Assembly: GCA_036274895.1 (NCBI GenBank)
Contig: DASUEU010000067.1
Coordinates: 1-64,000 of the forward strand
DNA: 64,000 bases
DNA from: CALMKX01 sp036274895
Lineage (GTDB): Bacteria; Acidobacteriota; Thermoanaerobaculia; Multivoradales; SZUA-115
Direction of reading: 5' to 3'
Shown here: positions 22,902 through 35,200 of the stretch, piece by piece
How the letters are laid out: the number at the start of each line of letters is the position of its first letter
Position numbering within the stretch: position 1 is the first letter of the stretch
Program-made: the position numbers and the translations under genes
The notes under the pieces: model-generated
The model's database searches: none
The model's input: only the letters and a program-made list of their open reading frames with translations
Told to the model about the DNA's origin: nothing

Positions 22902-23213
22902 CTAAAGGGCGGTGACTAGCTCAAAGTGTAGTCCTTCACGGTCGAGCCTCTTCAGCAACGCCGTCGCCCTCGCGTACCCCAACTGGGGCGCGGCTGAGGT
23001 GTCAACGCTAGAGGCCATCACCGGTTGCGTCGTTGTAGGCCCGAGTCGAAACGCATCAACTCCCAAGACCGGGATGTGCAGCTTCCTGCAGACTTCGATG
23101 AGTTCCAGGGTCTGCGCCGCCGGGAACAACATCAAGCCACCTCTCTGAACAGAGTACGGACTCAGCGCTGACACAGCCTCGCGAAACAACCTCTCCTTTT
23201 CTTGCTTCATCAC
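22902..23213 (-). CDS. Probable immunity protein for the RHS colicin E5-type toxin
   Basis: A 103-residue cytoplasmic protein. It starts at GTG 23213 (or ATG 23210), overlapping the RHS stop as GTGA, the usual toxin-immunity coupling. Its middle, TLELIEVCRKLHIPVLGVDAF, and end, LDREGLHFELVTAL, resemble from memory the IEVCNEAAKKGLWILGID and ENGYTAFIITLKM segments of the colicin E5 immunity protein, with the same spacing order. In that family the immunity protein mimics the tRNA anticodon and blocks the nuclease site. The resemblance is short and unverified, but position, size and toxin type all agree. It is transcribed after the giant gene in the same operon. Confidence 0.72.
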   Translation of the reverse strand: MMKQEKERLFREAVSALSPYSVQRGGLMLFPAAQTLELIEVCRKLHIPVLGVDAFRLGPTTTQPVMASSVDTSAAPQLGYARATALLKRLDREGLHFELVTAL

Positions 23214-26200
23214 GGAGTAGGGGTGTAGGGGTTGGTGATAGCCGCATCAGGTATCCACATTGGATCGTTCCGGTTGCTCACTTGAATAATGTCGCCCGTA
23301 AGGTCATCACGCACGACGTATGCTCCATCCTCTCGGAAGTACGCGGTGGCTGGGCTTCCAGTAGCCCGGTTAGTCGCGGCACTCCGGGCGTGTGGGCGGC
23401 TTACGGTCTCCGCGAGAGTCTCAACATCCCAGCCCCGCCCAGCCATCTGCTTCTCGACTTTCGCAGTGACGCGGACTCTCGTGGCTTGCTGAAAGCCGTG
23501 TTGCGCTGCGTCATCGAGCGCCTCGAGCCCACTCCGCGCACCCTTAGCCCCCTTTCCATATCCCCCACCCGGCAGTGCGATGCCAGCCAGCACGCCCGCT
23601 CCCGCCAAGAACTTGTCCAACCCGTCCGCACAGGGGTCGGCGATGGTCTCGATAGCATCCAGGATGTCAATGATACCGAGAGCAACTTCCGCCACCGCCC
23701 AGGCGCCCAGCAAGAAGGGCAGGATCTTCCCCGACGGGTCAATCAGGTTCACCGGGTCGTTGATGACGTACCCGTAGAGGTTGGTGTCGCCCCCCGAGAA
23801 CCCAATCGGATCCTTCGCCGTCCACCGCCCGACCACCGGGTCGTAGTCCCTGGCCCCAAACCGCACCAGGCCGGTCTGCGGGTCGTAGAACCCGCCCGCA
23901 AAGCCGAAGGGCTGGAAGCCGGGGTTGCTGTCAAAGAGCGTTCTGCCGAATGCCGAGTAGTCTACACGCTGCGCCACCTCCCCGTTGGCGGCATCCACCA
24001 CCAGCCGCACGGAACCGAGGTGGTCGGTGACGAACCGGTACTTCTTCCCGTCCTTCAGCATGTAGTCAGGGACGTGAGGCTTGCGGCCGTAGATGAAGGT
24101 GGCGATGATGTTGCCAGCACCGTCCAGCTCGGCCACGGGCGAGATCCCCGCGTAGAGGAAGCCCTTGACGAGGGTGCCGTTGACCTTCTTGCCGACGCGG
24201 CGTCCTGCCGCGTCCGTCACGTAGTCGATGGCAGTGCCGTCGGCCAAATCGACCCCCAGCAGGGCGCCGTTGACGTCGTACTGGTAGGTGACGGTGGCGC
24301 TGCCCTGGGTCTTCGTGAGCACCTCGCCGTTGGCGGTGTAGGTGAAGGTGTAGTCCCCCGCCGTCAACAGGCGGTCTTGCCCGTCATGAGTCGCCGTGCC
24401 GGTGCCCCAACTGTCGGTCCAGGTGGTGCGGTTGCCGTTGCCGTCGTAGGTGTAGGTCTCGACCACGGCGCCGGCCCTGTTCACCTCGATCAGGCGCCCT
24501 TCGGGGTCGTACTGGTACTCCCAGAGGATGCTCTCCGTGCCCAGCGTCTCCGTCCGGCTGGTGATGCGGCCGAGGCTGTCCCGCGTCAGGTCGTAGCCCA
24601 AGAGGACGTTGCCTTGGAAGTTGGACTCGGAGGTGGAAAGCTCTCTGAGACTGGTGAAGGTCACCTCGTCGGTGACGCCGCCCAGCTCCGAGGTGGTGGG
24701 CAGGCCGGTGGCCGCGGAGTAGGCGAGGGTGAGGTCTCCGGCCTGGGTGAGGGCGCCGTCGGTGTCGAAGGCATAGGCGATCGGGTTGGCGCCGTTGATC
24801 TTCCGCTCGATCGGCTCGAAGTAGCTGTTGTAGGTCCAGGTGACGGAGCCGGCCACCTCGCCGGTCCAGGTGATGCCCGTGGGCAGGGCACCGTCGTAGG
24901 TGAAGGCGAGGCTGCCTCCCGAGGGGTCGGAGATCGAGGCGACCCTCCCGGAAGTGGGTGAGTAGGCGTAGCTGTAGAGGCCGCGCGGTGTGGCCGTGCT
25001 CAGCAGCCTTCCGGAAAGAGTGTCGTAGCTGTAGTCGATTACCACTCCGTCCGGCCGGGTGAGGCTTGTCAGCTGGCCGTCCAGGTTGTAGGCCAGGGTG
25101 GTCTCGTCGCTCTCCGGTCCCACGTCCGGAGCTTCGGCCGCGCTCGGTCGGTCCACGGCGTCGTAGCTGAAGGTGTGATCGGGCCGGCTCGGGGGGCGCA
25201 GGCTCACCAGGTTGCCGTTGGCGTCGTAGCCGAAGTGCACCACCCGGCCCCCGGGGAGAGTCTGTGTGAGCACCCTGCCGGCCGCGTCGTGGGTGTAGCT
25301 CAAGGTCCTTCCGGCCGGGTCCGTCACCGCGGCGAGGAACCCAGCGCCGTTGTGGGCGTAGCGAGTCGAGCGCCCGCCCTGGACAACCTCGGAAAGTCGG
25401 CCGTCGGCGTCGTACTCGTAGGTCACCGGGTCGAGGCCCGCGGAGCTGGCCTCCACCAGCCTGCCGAAGAGGTCCTTCTTCGACCGGCTCTCGCGGCCCA
25501 GGGGCGAGGTCACCACCAGCTCGCGGGTGTCGAAGTCGTAGGTGCTTCGGGTGATCCGCTCGCCCACCGTCACGCTGTCCATCAGCTTGAAGTTGCGCTG
25601 ATCGGTCTCGGGGATGCCCGGGATGAGCGATGCCTTGCGCTCCATCACCCGACCCGAGGTCGTCAAGGAGGACAGGCCGCCGGGCGTGGTCGTCGTCGCT
25701 GCGGAGACCGTCGGCGCCAGGGTGCCCAGGCGAGGGTCCGCCTTGGTGGACATGCTCACCACCGTACCGTCCGGGTAGGTGGTGGTGCGCGAGCCGTCCG
25801 GCTTGGCCTCGGTGACGATCACCGTGCCGTCCGGGGCCGTGATGGTACGCCGCTCCCAGTTGCCAGGAAGGCGTTCGGTCCGGTAGCGCGTGGTGCGACC
25901 TTGGGTGGTTGAAACCGTAGTCTCGAAGGCCTGATCGACGTGGGGCTCGGGTGTCAGCTCCTGCCGGGCGATCGACTTCCGGCCACCGAGGGCGTTCTGG
26001 TCCCAGGCCAGCCGGCCGAGCGTGTCCCAGCCGAAGGTCGAGGCGTAGCCGCGGGGGTCCTGGCGCTCGGTCATCAGCCCTTCGGGGGTGTACTCGAAGG
26101 CGACCGTCTCGCCCGCGGGGTTGGTGACGGAGGCCAGGAAGCCGTCTCCGCTGGTGGTCAGGAAGGTCGTCTTGTTGAACGGCGAGACGATGCGCTCCAC

Positions 26201-29200
26201 CTCGCCGGAGCCGTTGCGCTCGAGGCGCGTTACGTGGCCGAAGGCGTCGGTGATCGTTGCCAGCAGCTCCTCTTCGTCGTAGCCGAACTCCAGCAACGAG
26301 CGGTTGGTTGCCGCCTCGAGCGTGCGCAGGTGACGGCCGTAGGCGCTGAAGACGTAGAGAACCGCGCCGTCCTCGGACGGGACCGTGATCTCCCCTTCGG
26401 ACAGCACCGGGTTGCGCTCGGGAGGACCAGGCATGGCATCGGCGACCACGTAGATCGCGTTGTGAGACGGCACCGCCACCAGGAGGTCTCCGTTGGGGCG
26501 GAAGGCCACGTCCTGGGGGTCGTCGAACCCGTCCGGTGACTCGAAGCTGGTGATGGTGTGGATGAAGCCGAGGGAGGTGATCTCCCGCACCGCACGGTTC
26601 CGTGAGTCGGCGAGGAAAACGTCGCCGTCCGGCTGCACGGTCAGGCCGCGGGGATCGTTCAGGAAGGCGTTCACGCTCGCCCCGCGCTCGCCCTCCGATC
26701 GCGTGCAGTCCAGGATCAGCTGGGAGCCGATCGGGGTGAGGTCGAAGCCGTCCCCCACCTGCTCCCAGAACTCATAACCCAGCAGATAGTCCCCGGCCAG
26801 GCGTTCCACCGACCCGTCGGGTAGCATGCGCCAAGTGCTGCTGCAGGCCGGATAGCCCATGGTGAAGTAGACGCTGCTGTCGATCCCGACCGCCACGCTC
26901 CCGGTGAAAGTAGGCGTATTGATCGGGATGTGGACGCCGTCGGGGTGCCCGACGAACTCCATCCCGTCCTGGTCCATCTGCGGGAAGCCGCGCAGCGCCA
27001 CCTCCCAGGAGAGGGTCTCGAGGTCGACTTCGACCAGATTGACCGCTTCCGGATAGACGCAGGGGGACAGCGCGTTGAACAGGCTGTTGTAGAGGTACAA
27101 CTTGCCATCCGGAGCGAAGGCCAGATCCGCCGGCTGCTGGAAGCAGGGGATGGCAACGAGGGGATCGTTCGGTGCCGGGGTGGGAGCGGAGACCACGCTG
27201 GTCAGCAGCCCGTTCGACTCCAAGCGCCAGACTCGCCGCTCGGTGGCGAAGTAGAGCTGGCCTCGGCCGTCCAGCGCCAGCGCGTTGACGCTGGCGAACT
27301 GCACCTGGGTCGCCAGGGTACCGGGCAGCGGGGTCTGAGCGGTCTGGGCACAGCTGGTTCCCACCACCGTTTCGATGAAGCCCTCTGAATCGACCTTTCG
27401 AATCCGACAGGAATCCTGCTCCACGAAGTACACGCTGCCGTCGCTCGCCACCGCGAGGTCGGTCGGGAAGTCGAGGTTCGCTTCGATCGCCAGCCCGCCG
27501 TCACCATTGCCGCCGCCCTCTGCGCCGCCACCGGCGAAGAGATAGGTCTTCTTGCGGCCGGCGACCTTCCTTCGGCTGCCGTCGCCGTAGTAGAGGACCT
27601 TCTCGTTCGGGTCGTAGGAGTGGTGGACGGAGAGGCTCCAGCCCCCCAGCTTCAAGGCCGCCTGATTGTCCCAGTGGCCGAGGAAGCCCCGGTGGGACTG
27701 GGACAGCTTCACCTCCTGCCGGGCCGGCACCAGCGGCTGGTCCCCGCCCTCGCCGAAGCAGTCGCCTTCACAGTTCTGCGGCTCCTGGTAGGTCGCGTCG
27801 TAGACGTAGGAGACCGTGGACTGGAAGGGCTGGCGGCCCTGGGGCTTGCGACCGAAAGCGTCCTGGCCGTCCCAGGTGAAGTCGAAGCTCTGGCCGGGTG
27901 AGTCCGGGAAGGTCTCGAGGAAGGACCGGCCGGCGACCTCAACCTCGAGCTCGACCCGCTTCACGGGACCTGGCAGAGAGCCTTCGCTCACCGGGATCTC
28001 GAGGGTCCTCGCCGACGTGCGGCCGGCGACGCGGTCGCTGCGATAGTGCAAGGTGTAGGGAGTGCCGGTGACGGCCAAGACTTCTCCGAGGATCTGGTTG
28101 GTGCACTCGATCAGCGAGCCGCTCTGCTGGCAGTCCTCGTCCTTCTTGTCCTGGTCGCTGCCGAGGGGAGCCGCCAGCTCCGGGCCGTCGGCGCCCGGGG
28201 GCAGCTCGGCCGGGAAGTTGTAGTCCCAAGGCGTGAAGTGCCCCACCCGCACGCGCCAGAGCTGCTGGCCCACGGAGTAGAGGCTGGCGAGCCGGGTGCG
28301 CTCCTCGTCGGTGATGCCGAGGGCGGCGAGCTCTGCCGGCGTGGCGGCGGTGCCGGAGCCGGTCACGTCGAGGTCGGCGAGGCCGCCGGGGGCGGCGAGG
28401 ATCTGGATCACCCGGCCGTCCTCGGAGGGCACCCAGCGGGAGGCGGCGCGGTCGTAGAAGCCCACCGGGATCAGGGTGCCCACGGGGAAGCCGAGGAAGT
28501 TCTCGGTGTAGGAGAGCACGGGTTGGCTGAAGGCCACCTGCTCGGCGCCCAGGGCCAGGGCCTCGTCGAGGGAGAGCTCCACGGCGTAGGTGTAGGCCGA
28601 GGAGGGGGGCAGGGGGGCGGGCATGGCGGCCTCGCCCCTCGGTCCCACGGTGTACTCCGTGGCCCGCACGGTGCCGCTGCCGATCGGCTGGCGGGCACCT
28701 CCGGCCAGCACCAGCTCGGCGGTGGTGCCCGGGGCAAACCACAGCGTGGCGCGGCGGCTGCCGTCCGCGTCGCTCACCGCCGAGCCCTGGGCCAGCTGGG
28801 CGGGAGCGCCGGCTCCGAAGGTGACGGCCGTCGCGGCCGGGTCGAGGGGCACCAGAGCCACCTCGGCCACCCGGGCGGCCTCGCCCCGGCGCGGTCGCAC
28901 CCGGCGCAGGGCAGGCAGGTACCCCGCCTTCTCGAAGACCACGACCACCTCGCCGCCGGTGCCGGAGACGAGGCCCCAGGCGCCGTCGGCGCGGGTCAGC
29001 GTGACGCCCAGGGCCGGTTGGTCGCGGAAGCGCACCTTGACGCCGGAAAGCGGCGCGCCGTCGCGGTCGATCACCCGGCCCGACAGCAGGCCGGCGGAAG
29101 CGCAGTCGATGGCCTCGGCGGCCACGCCGTACTGCACGCGGTTGGCGCCGCTCCACAGGAAGGCGTACGAAGCGCAGAAGTCCCCCGCCACCGTGCGGTC

Positions 29201-32200
29201 GAGAGGCGGCGCCACCGTGGCCGGGTCGGGGGGGATGGGGATCAACCCGGGCACCGTCACCAGCCCCGCGGGGCCGGCGTTGCCGGCCGGGTCGACGACA
29301 GCCAGCCGCAGGCGATCCTGGGCCACGGCGCCGGCGGTGGCCGAGAAGCTGCCGTCGGGAGCCACGGCCGCCCGCACCGAGCCGCTGGTGGCGAGGTTGC
29401 CGATCTCGACCTCGAGCCCGCTTTCGCTCACGGCCACGGCGCTGGGGGCGCCGGTCACCAGGGCTTGGCCGTTAACCGGCTCGGCGACGCTGACCTTGGC
29501 CAGGTCCACGGCGCCGGGGCTGGTCGAGTCGAGGGTGACGGTCACGGCCAGCTGACCGGTGTTGCCGGCGCTGTCCGTGGCCACGAAGGTCAGGAGGCTG
29601 GTGCCCTCGATGAGGACCACCGGGTGAGAGAAGCGGTTGCCGGCATCGAGCGTCACCGCCGTGCCGCTGACGGTCAGGGTGGCCGGTTCGCTGACGCCGC
29701 CCACCAGGAGGAGGGAGGGTTCCCGCGTCAGCAGGCCATCGGGGGGAGACTCGAGGGTGATGGCCGGCGCGAAGAGGTCGAGCCCCGGCTGCGTGGCCAC
29801 CTGCGCCTGGGCCACGGGGGAGAGGTTGCCCGAGAGGTCGCGCACGGTGGCCTCGAAGGTGAGCACCGTGCCCGGCGGCAGGGCACCCGTCAGGCGGCAG
29901 GCGAGGAGCGGCCAGCAGGCCGTGCAGGTGGTGGCCACGGCGGTGCCGTTGGCGGTCAGGGCGAAGCTCTCCGGGTCGAGCCCGGAGCCCTCGTCGCCGG
30001 CGAGCAGCTCGACGAGGCCGGTGGCCGGGTCGAGGTAGCCGCCGTTCGCCGGCTGGTAGAAGGAGAGGCGGGGCGGCACGGTGTCCGGCGCCGGGCCGCT
30101 CGGGGCTTCGAGGGTGAAGCTGCGCGCGGCCGGGGCCGACAGGTTGCCGGCGGCGTCGGCCACCCGGGCCGTCAGGCTCACCGGGCCGAGCGAGAGCGGC
30201 GAGGTGGGCAGGCAGGTGGCGGTGCCGGCCGTCCAGGAGCAGGTCACGGGCAACGGCACCCCGTCCCGCTCGACGGCTAGAGTGGCCTGGACCGGGCCGG
30301 AGGTGGCGTCGCTCGCCGTCACCCGCAGCTCGGGCTGGGTCTGGGTGAGCGTCGCGCCCTCGGTGGGAGCCACCCAGCTGAGGGCCGGCACCACCGAGTC
30401 CACGGAGAAGGCGAGCTGCGCGGAGGCCGAGAGGCGGTTGGCGCCGTCGCGCACGGTGGCGCTGAGCGTCGAGGCCCCCTGGGGCAGGTCCTGGAGCAGG
30501 GTGCAGGTCAAGACCGTGCCGGCGAGGGAGCAGGAGGTCGAGACGGCGGCGCCGCTGCGGGTCACGGCCAGGGAGGAGGCGGAGACGCCCGCTCCGGCGT
30601 CGCCGGCCGTGAAGGTGAGCGTGGGCCGCAGCACGGTCTGCCAGGAGCCGGCCGCAGGCCCGGTGAAGGCGAGGGTGGGGGGCTGGGTGTCCACGGTCAC
30701 GGCCAGGCCCACGGAAGCCAGGTTTCCGGCGAGGTCGGCCACAGCGAGGCCGAGGGAGAGGGCACCCTCGGGCAGGTCCGTGGTCGGCTGGCAGGTGGCC
30801 GCAGTCGCCCCGGCCGTGCAGGAAAGCACGGCCGGCGAGCCGCCCACCGACAGGGCGATCGAGCCGGTGTCAATGCCGGTGCCCTCGTCCCCGTAGCTCA
30901 AGGAGAAGACCGGCCGCGCCGAGGTGAGCAGGGCGCCCGCGGCCGGCGAGGTCACGGTGAGGGTGGGCGGGGTGAGGTCCCCGCCACAGGTGCTCGGCCG
31001 CCGCCAGCGGGCGAGAGCCATGCTGGGGGCACTGCCGGTGCTCGTGAAGTCCCCGCCCAGGAAGAGGGCCGAGCCGCCGCCGTCGTCGAAGTTGGCGAAG
31101 GCCCGCACCGCACCGTCGAGCCCGCTGCCCAGGGCCTGCCAGGCCGAGCCGCTCCAGCGGATCGCGCCGCGGCTGAGCAGGCTCCCGGCGCCCCCGAGCT
31201 CGCCACCGGCGAAGAGGCGGGCTCCGGCACCGTCGTCGTAGGTGCCGAGGGTGAGCACCCGGCCGGCCGGGGCGTCGCCCAGGGTGGACCAGGCGCCCGC
31301 GCGGTAGCGGCGCACGAAGCCGCAGCAGGTGGCGCTGTCCCCACCCCCGGCGAAGAGGGCGAGGCCGCCGCCGTCGTCGAAGGTGGTGAGGGCGTGGACG
31401 GTGTTGGGGATCGTCGAGCCCACCGAAGCCCAGGTCCCCCCACGCCACCGGGCCACCCGGGTGGCCGCGCCGCCGCCGGCCGAGGTGAAGGCGCCACCGG
31501 CGAAGAGGGCGGAGCCACCGCCGTCGTCGTAGACGGCGAGAGCCCGGGCGTCGCCCGAAAGGCCGCTGCCCAGCGCGGACCACGCGGTGCCGTCCCAGCG
31601 GGCGATGCGCGAGGCCGCCACCGAGCCGGCGGTCGTGAAGGCTCCCGCGACGAAGAGGGCGGAGCCGCCGCCGTCGTCCCAGACGGCGAGGTCGTAGGCC
31701 GTGGCGGAGAGGCCGCTGCCGAGAGCGGACCAGTTGCCGCCGTCCCAGCGGGCGATGCGCGAGGCCGAGACGCTCCCCGCCGTCGTGAAGGCCCCGGCGG
31801 CGTAGAGGCCGCCGTCCCAGCCCTCGAGGGCGTAGACCGCTCCGTCGGTGCCCTCGCCCAGCGAGGACCAGGCGCGGCCGTCGAAGCGGGCGATGCGTCG
31901 GGCCGGCAGGCCGTCGATCGCGAGGAAGGTGCCCGCCACGTAGAGGGCCGGGCCGGAGCCGTCGTCCCACACCGCGGCGGCGTGTACGGCGCCGCTGGTC
32001 CCCTGGCCCAGGGCGGAGAGTGCCGTGCCGTCGAGGCGGGCGAGCCCGCCGGCCGGTGCACCGTCCCCGAGGTCGAAGGTGCCGCCTACGTAGAAACCGC
32101 CGTTCCAGGCGGCGAGGGCCATGCCGCCCCAGCCACCAGCGGAAAGCCCGGCGCCGACGGCGTGCCAGGCGGCGCCGTCCCAGGCGGCGAGGTGCGAGAC

Positions 32201-35200
32201 CGGAGTGCCCGAAGCGGCCGTGATCTCCCCGGCGGCGTAGAGCCGGGGGCCGGCGCCGTCGTCGAAGACGGCGAGAGCCTGCACGCCCTGGGGCAGCTGG
32301 AGGGCCACGCCGCTGGCGTCGAGGCCGCCCCCGAGCGGCTGCCACGTGGCGCCGTCCCAACGGGCGATCGAGCCGTCCGTGCCCGAGGCGCCGGCCGAGC
32401 TGAAGTTGCCGGCGGCGTAGAGGGCGGGGCCCCGGCCGTCGTCGTAGACGGCGAGGGCCGAGACCATCACGAAGGAGGAGTCCCCGCTGCCCGAGCCGAG
32501 GCCGAAGCCGAGCGGTGACCAGGCGGCGCCGTCCCAGCGGGCGATCTTGCGGGCGGTCTGGCCGCCGGCGCGGTCGAAGGAGCCACCGGCGAAGAGGGCC
32601 GCTCCGGTGCCGTCGTCGAAGAAGGTGAGGGCGTAGACGATCGGGTCGTTCAGGCCATAGGCCGTGCTGATCCCGCTGCCGAGGGGCGACCAGACGGCGC
32701 CGTCCCAGCGGGCGATGCGCAGGGCGGGGGCACCGCCGGCATTCGCGAAGCTGCCACCGGCGAAGAGGGCGGCGCCCGCGCCATCGTTGCCCGCGGCCAG
32801 GGCGTAGACCGCACTGTCCACCCCGGCGCCGAGAGCGGAGAAGGTGCCGGAGCGGAAGCGGGCCACGTTCGAAGCCGGGACGCCCCCGGCCTGGCTGAAG
32901 CTGCCGCCCACGAAGAGAGCCGGGCCGCCGCCGTCGTCCCACACTGCGAGAGCCCGCACCGGTCCGTTGGTGCCGGTGCCCACGGCCTCGAAGCCGGCGC
33001 CCGCCCAGCGCGCCAGGTAGGAGGCCGGCACACCGCCCGCGGCCGTGAAGTCTCCCCCCAGGTAGAGGGCGGGGCCGGCGCCGTCGTCGTAGACGGCCAG
33101 CGCCAGCACCCGCGGCGAGGCCGTGCCGGAGACGCCCAGGCCGGCGCCGAGCGCTGCCGAGAGCTCCGGCGGGCAGGCCACGGCCAGGGTGAGGATGCCG
33201 GCGTCGGTCACCCCGCCTGGCAGGGGCACCAGCCCCGTGGCCAGGGCCGAGCGCATCGGCGCGCCGGCCGGCGCCAGGGCGGAGACGGTCAAGGGCTCCG
33301 CCGTGGGCACCGGGACGTTCGGGATCGAGAAGCTGCCGTCCGCCCCGGCCAGGCCGGAAGCCCCCGACACGCCGAGGACGGAGACCCGGGCGCCGGCCAC
33401 GGGCTGGCCGCCGGCATCGCGCACCACGCCCACGACCGTGGTGGTCGAGGGCTGGGGTCGCGGGTCGACCGTGAAGACCCTCGGCGCACTGGTGCCGAGG
33501 TTGGCGGCCCCGTCCCGGGCCGAGGCGGTGAGGCTGACGGCGCCCGAGGGCAGGTCCGCTGCCGGTGTGCAGCGGGACTCCGAGCCCGTCGTCGTGCAGC
33601 TCGCGGCGATCGGCGAGCCCCCGAGCCGCAGGGCGAGCGACTGCGGATCGATCCCGGAGCCGCCGTCGGTCACCCGCAGGCGCAGCTCGGGCCGGGCGGA
33701 GAAGACCGTTGCCCCGGAGCTCGGCTCGAGGATCTCGACGACAGGGGCCACGGAGTCCTGCACCACGGTGATCGAGGTGACCAAGGGGTTGCCGGTGGTC
33801 GGCACCAGCTCGAGGAGGAAGCGGTTCTCCCCCTCGGCCAGGGCGAAGGCGCTCGAGAGGAACGAGAGGTCCCAGGCCACGGGCACAACGCGGCCGTTGA
33901 CGAAGAGGCGCCCCTCCCGGGTGAGACGGCCGCGGAAGACCACGCTGCCGGCCTTGGTCAAGAGGCCGTCGAGCGGCTCCTCGAGCACGACGGCGCCGCC
34001 CGGGCAGTCGGTCGCCATCGTGAGCTTGGCGAGGTGGTGCGAAGGCACGCCACCGGGCGCCTCGAAGCCGCCGCCCACGTAGAGCCCGATACCGGCGGGA
34101 GCGTGAGCCAGGGCCTGTACCGTCGAGTCCGCACCCCCGCCCACCTGGTTCCAGACCACTCCCTCCAGCCGGGCTAGGCGCGCCACGGTGCTGCCGCCGC
34201 TCGCCGTAAAGGAGCCGCCGGCATAGAGCCGCTCCCCGGCGCCGTCGTCGAAGGTGCCGAGGGTCGCGACGTAGTCGCTGGCCGCCAGCGTCGATCCCCC
34301 CAGCCCCTGGCTCGACCCCTGCTGCCAGGCCCCGGCGCGCCAGCGGGCCACCCGCTTGGCCGCCGTGGCCCCCACCTGGGTGAAGCCGCCGGCCGCGTAG
34401 AGGCCCTCACCCCCACCGTCGTCCCACACGAGGAGCGCGTAGACCGTGCCGTTGGCACCCCCGCCGTGCTGGCTCCAAGCCGTGCCGTCGAAGCGAGCCA
34501 GCCGCAGGGCCGAGACGCCGGCGATGGAGGTGAAGGAGCCGCCCGCCACCAGCGACGGCACGCCTCCCTCGCTCCAACCGGCCAGGGCCGAGACCGCGCC
34601 GTCGAGGCCGCTCGCCAACAGCGTCCAGTCCGTGCCGTCCCAACGGGCCACGAAACCGTCAGCGACCGTCGAGCCGCCGGCCGCGAAGAGGGCCGGTCCG
34701 GCGCCGAGGTCGGCCACCGCGAAGGCCCGCACCGGGGCCGGCAGACCGGCGCCGAGCGTCTCCCAGGCGGAGCCGTCCCAGCGTGCCACCCGCGCCGCGG
34801 GCGAGCCGCCGGCCGTCGAGAAGTCGCCGCCGGCCCACAGGGCCTCGCCCGTGCCGTCGTCGAAGACCGCCAGGGCGTTTACCGGGCCGTTCACCCCGGT
34901 GCCGAGCGGGGACCAGCCGGTCGCGTCCCGCCAGCGGGCGACGCCCCCGAGAACCAGACCGCCGTCGCCGGTGAAGGAGCCACCGGCGTAGACGTCCGCC
35001 CCGGCGCCGGCGTCGAAGGTGGTGAGCGCGAGGATCGGCCCGTCGAGGCCCACGCCGCTGCCCAGGGGCTGCCAGGCCGTGCCGTTCCAGCGGTCGAGCC
35101 GGCGGTCGCCGCCCGCGAGCAGGGCCGCGCCGGAGCCGTCGTCCCAGGCCCCGAGCACCAGCAGCTCGCCGCCGGCCCCGTCACCCAGCGAGAGCCAGGA

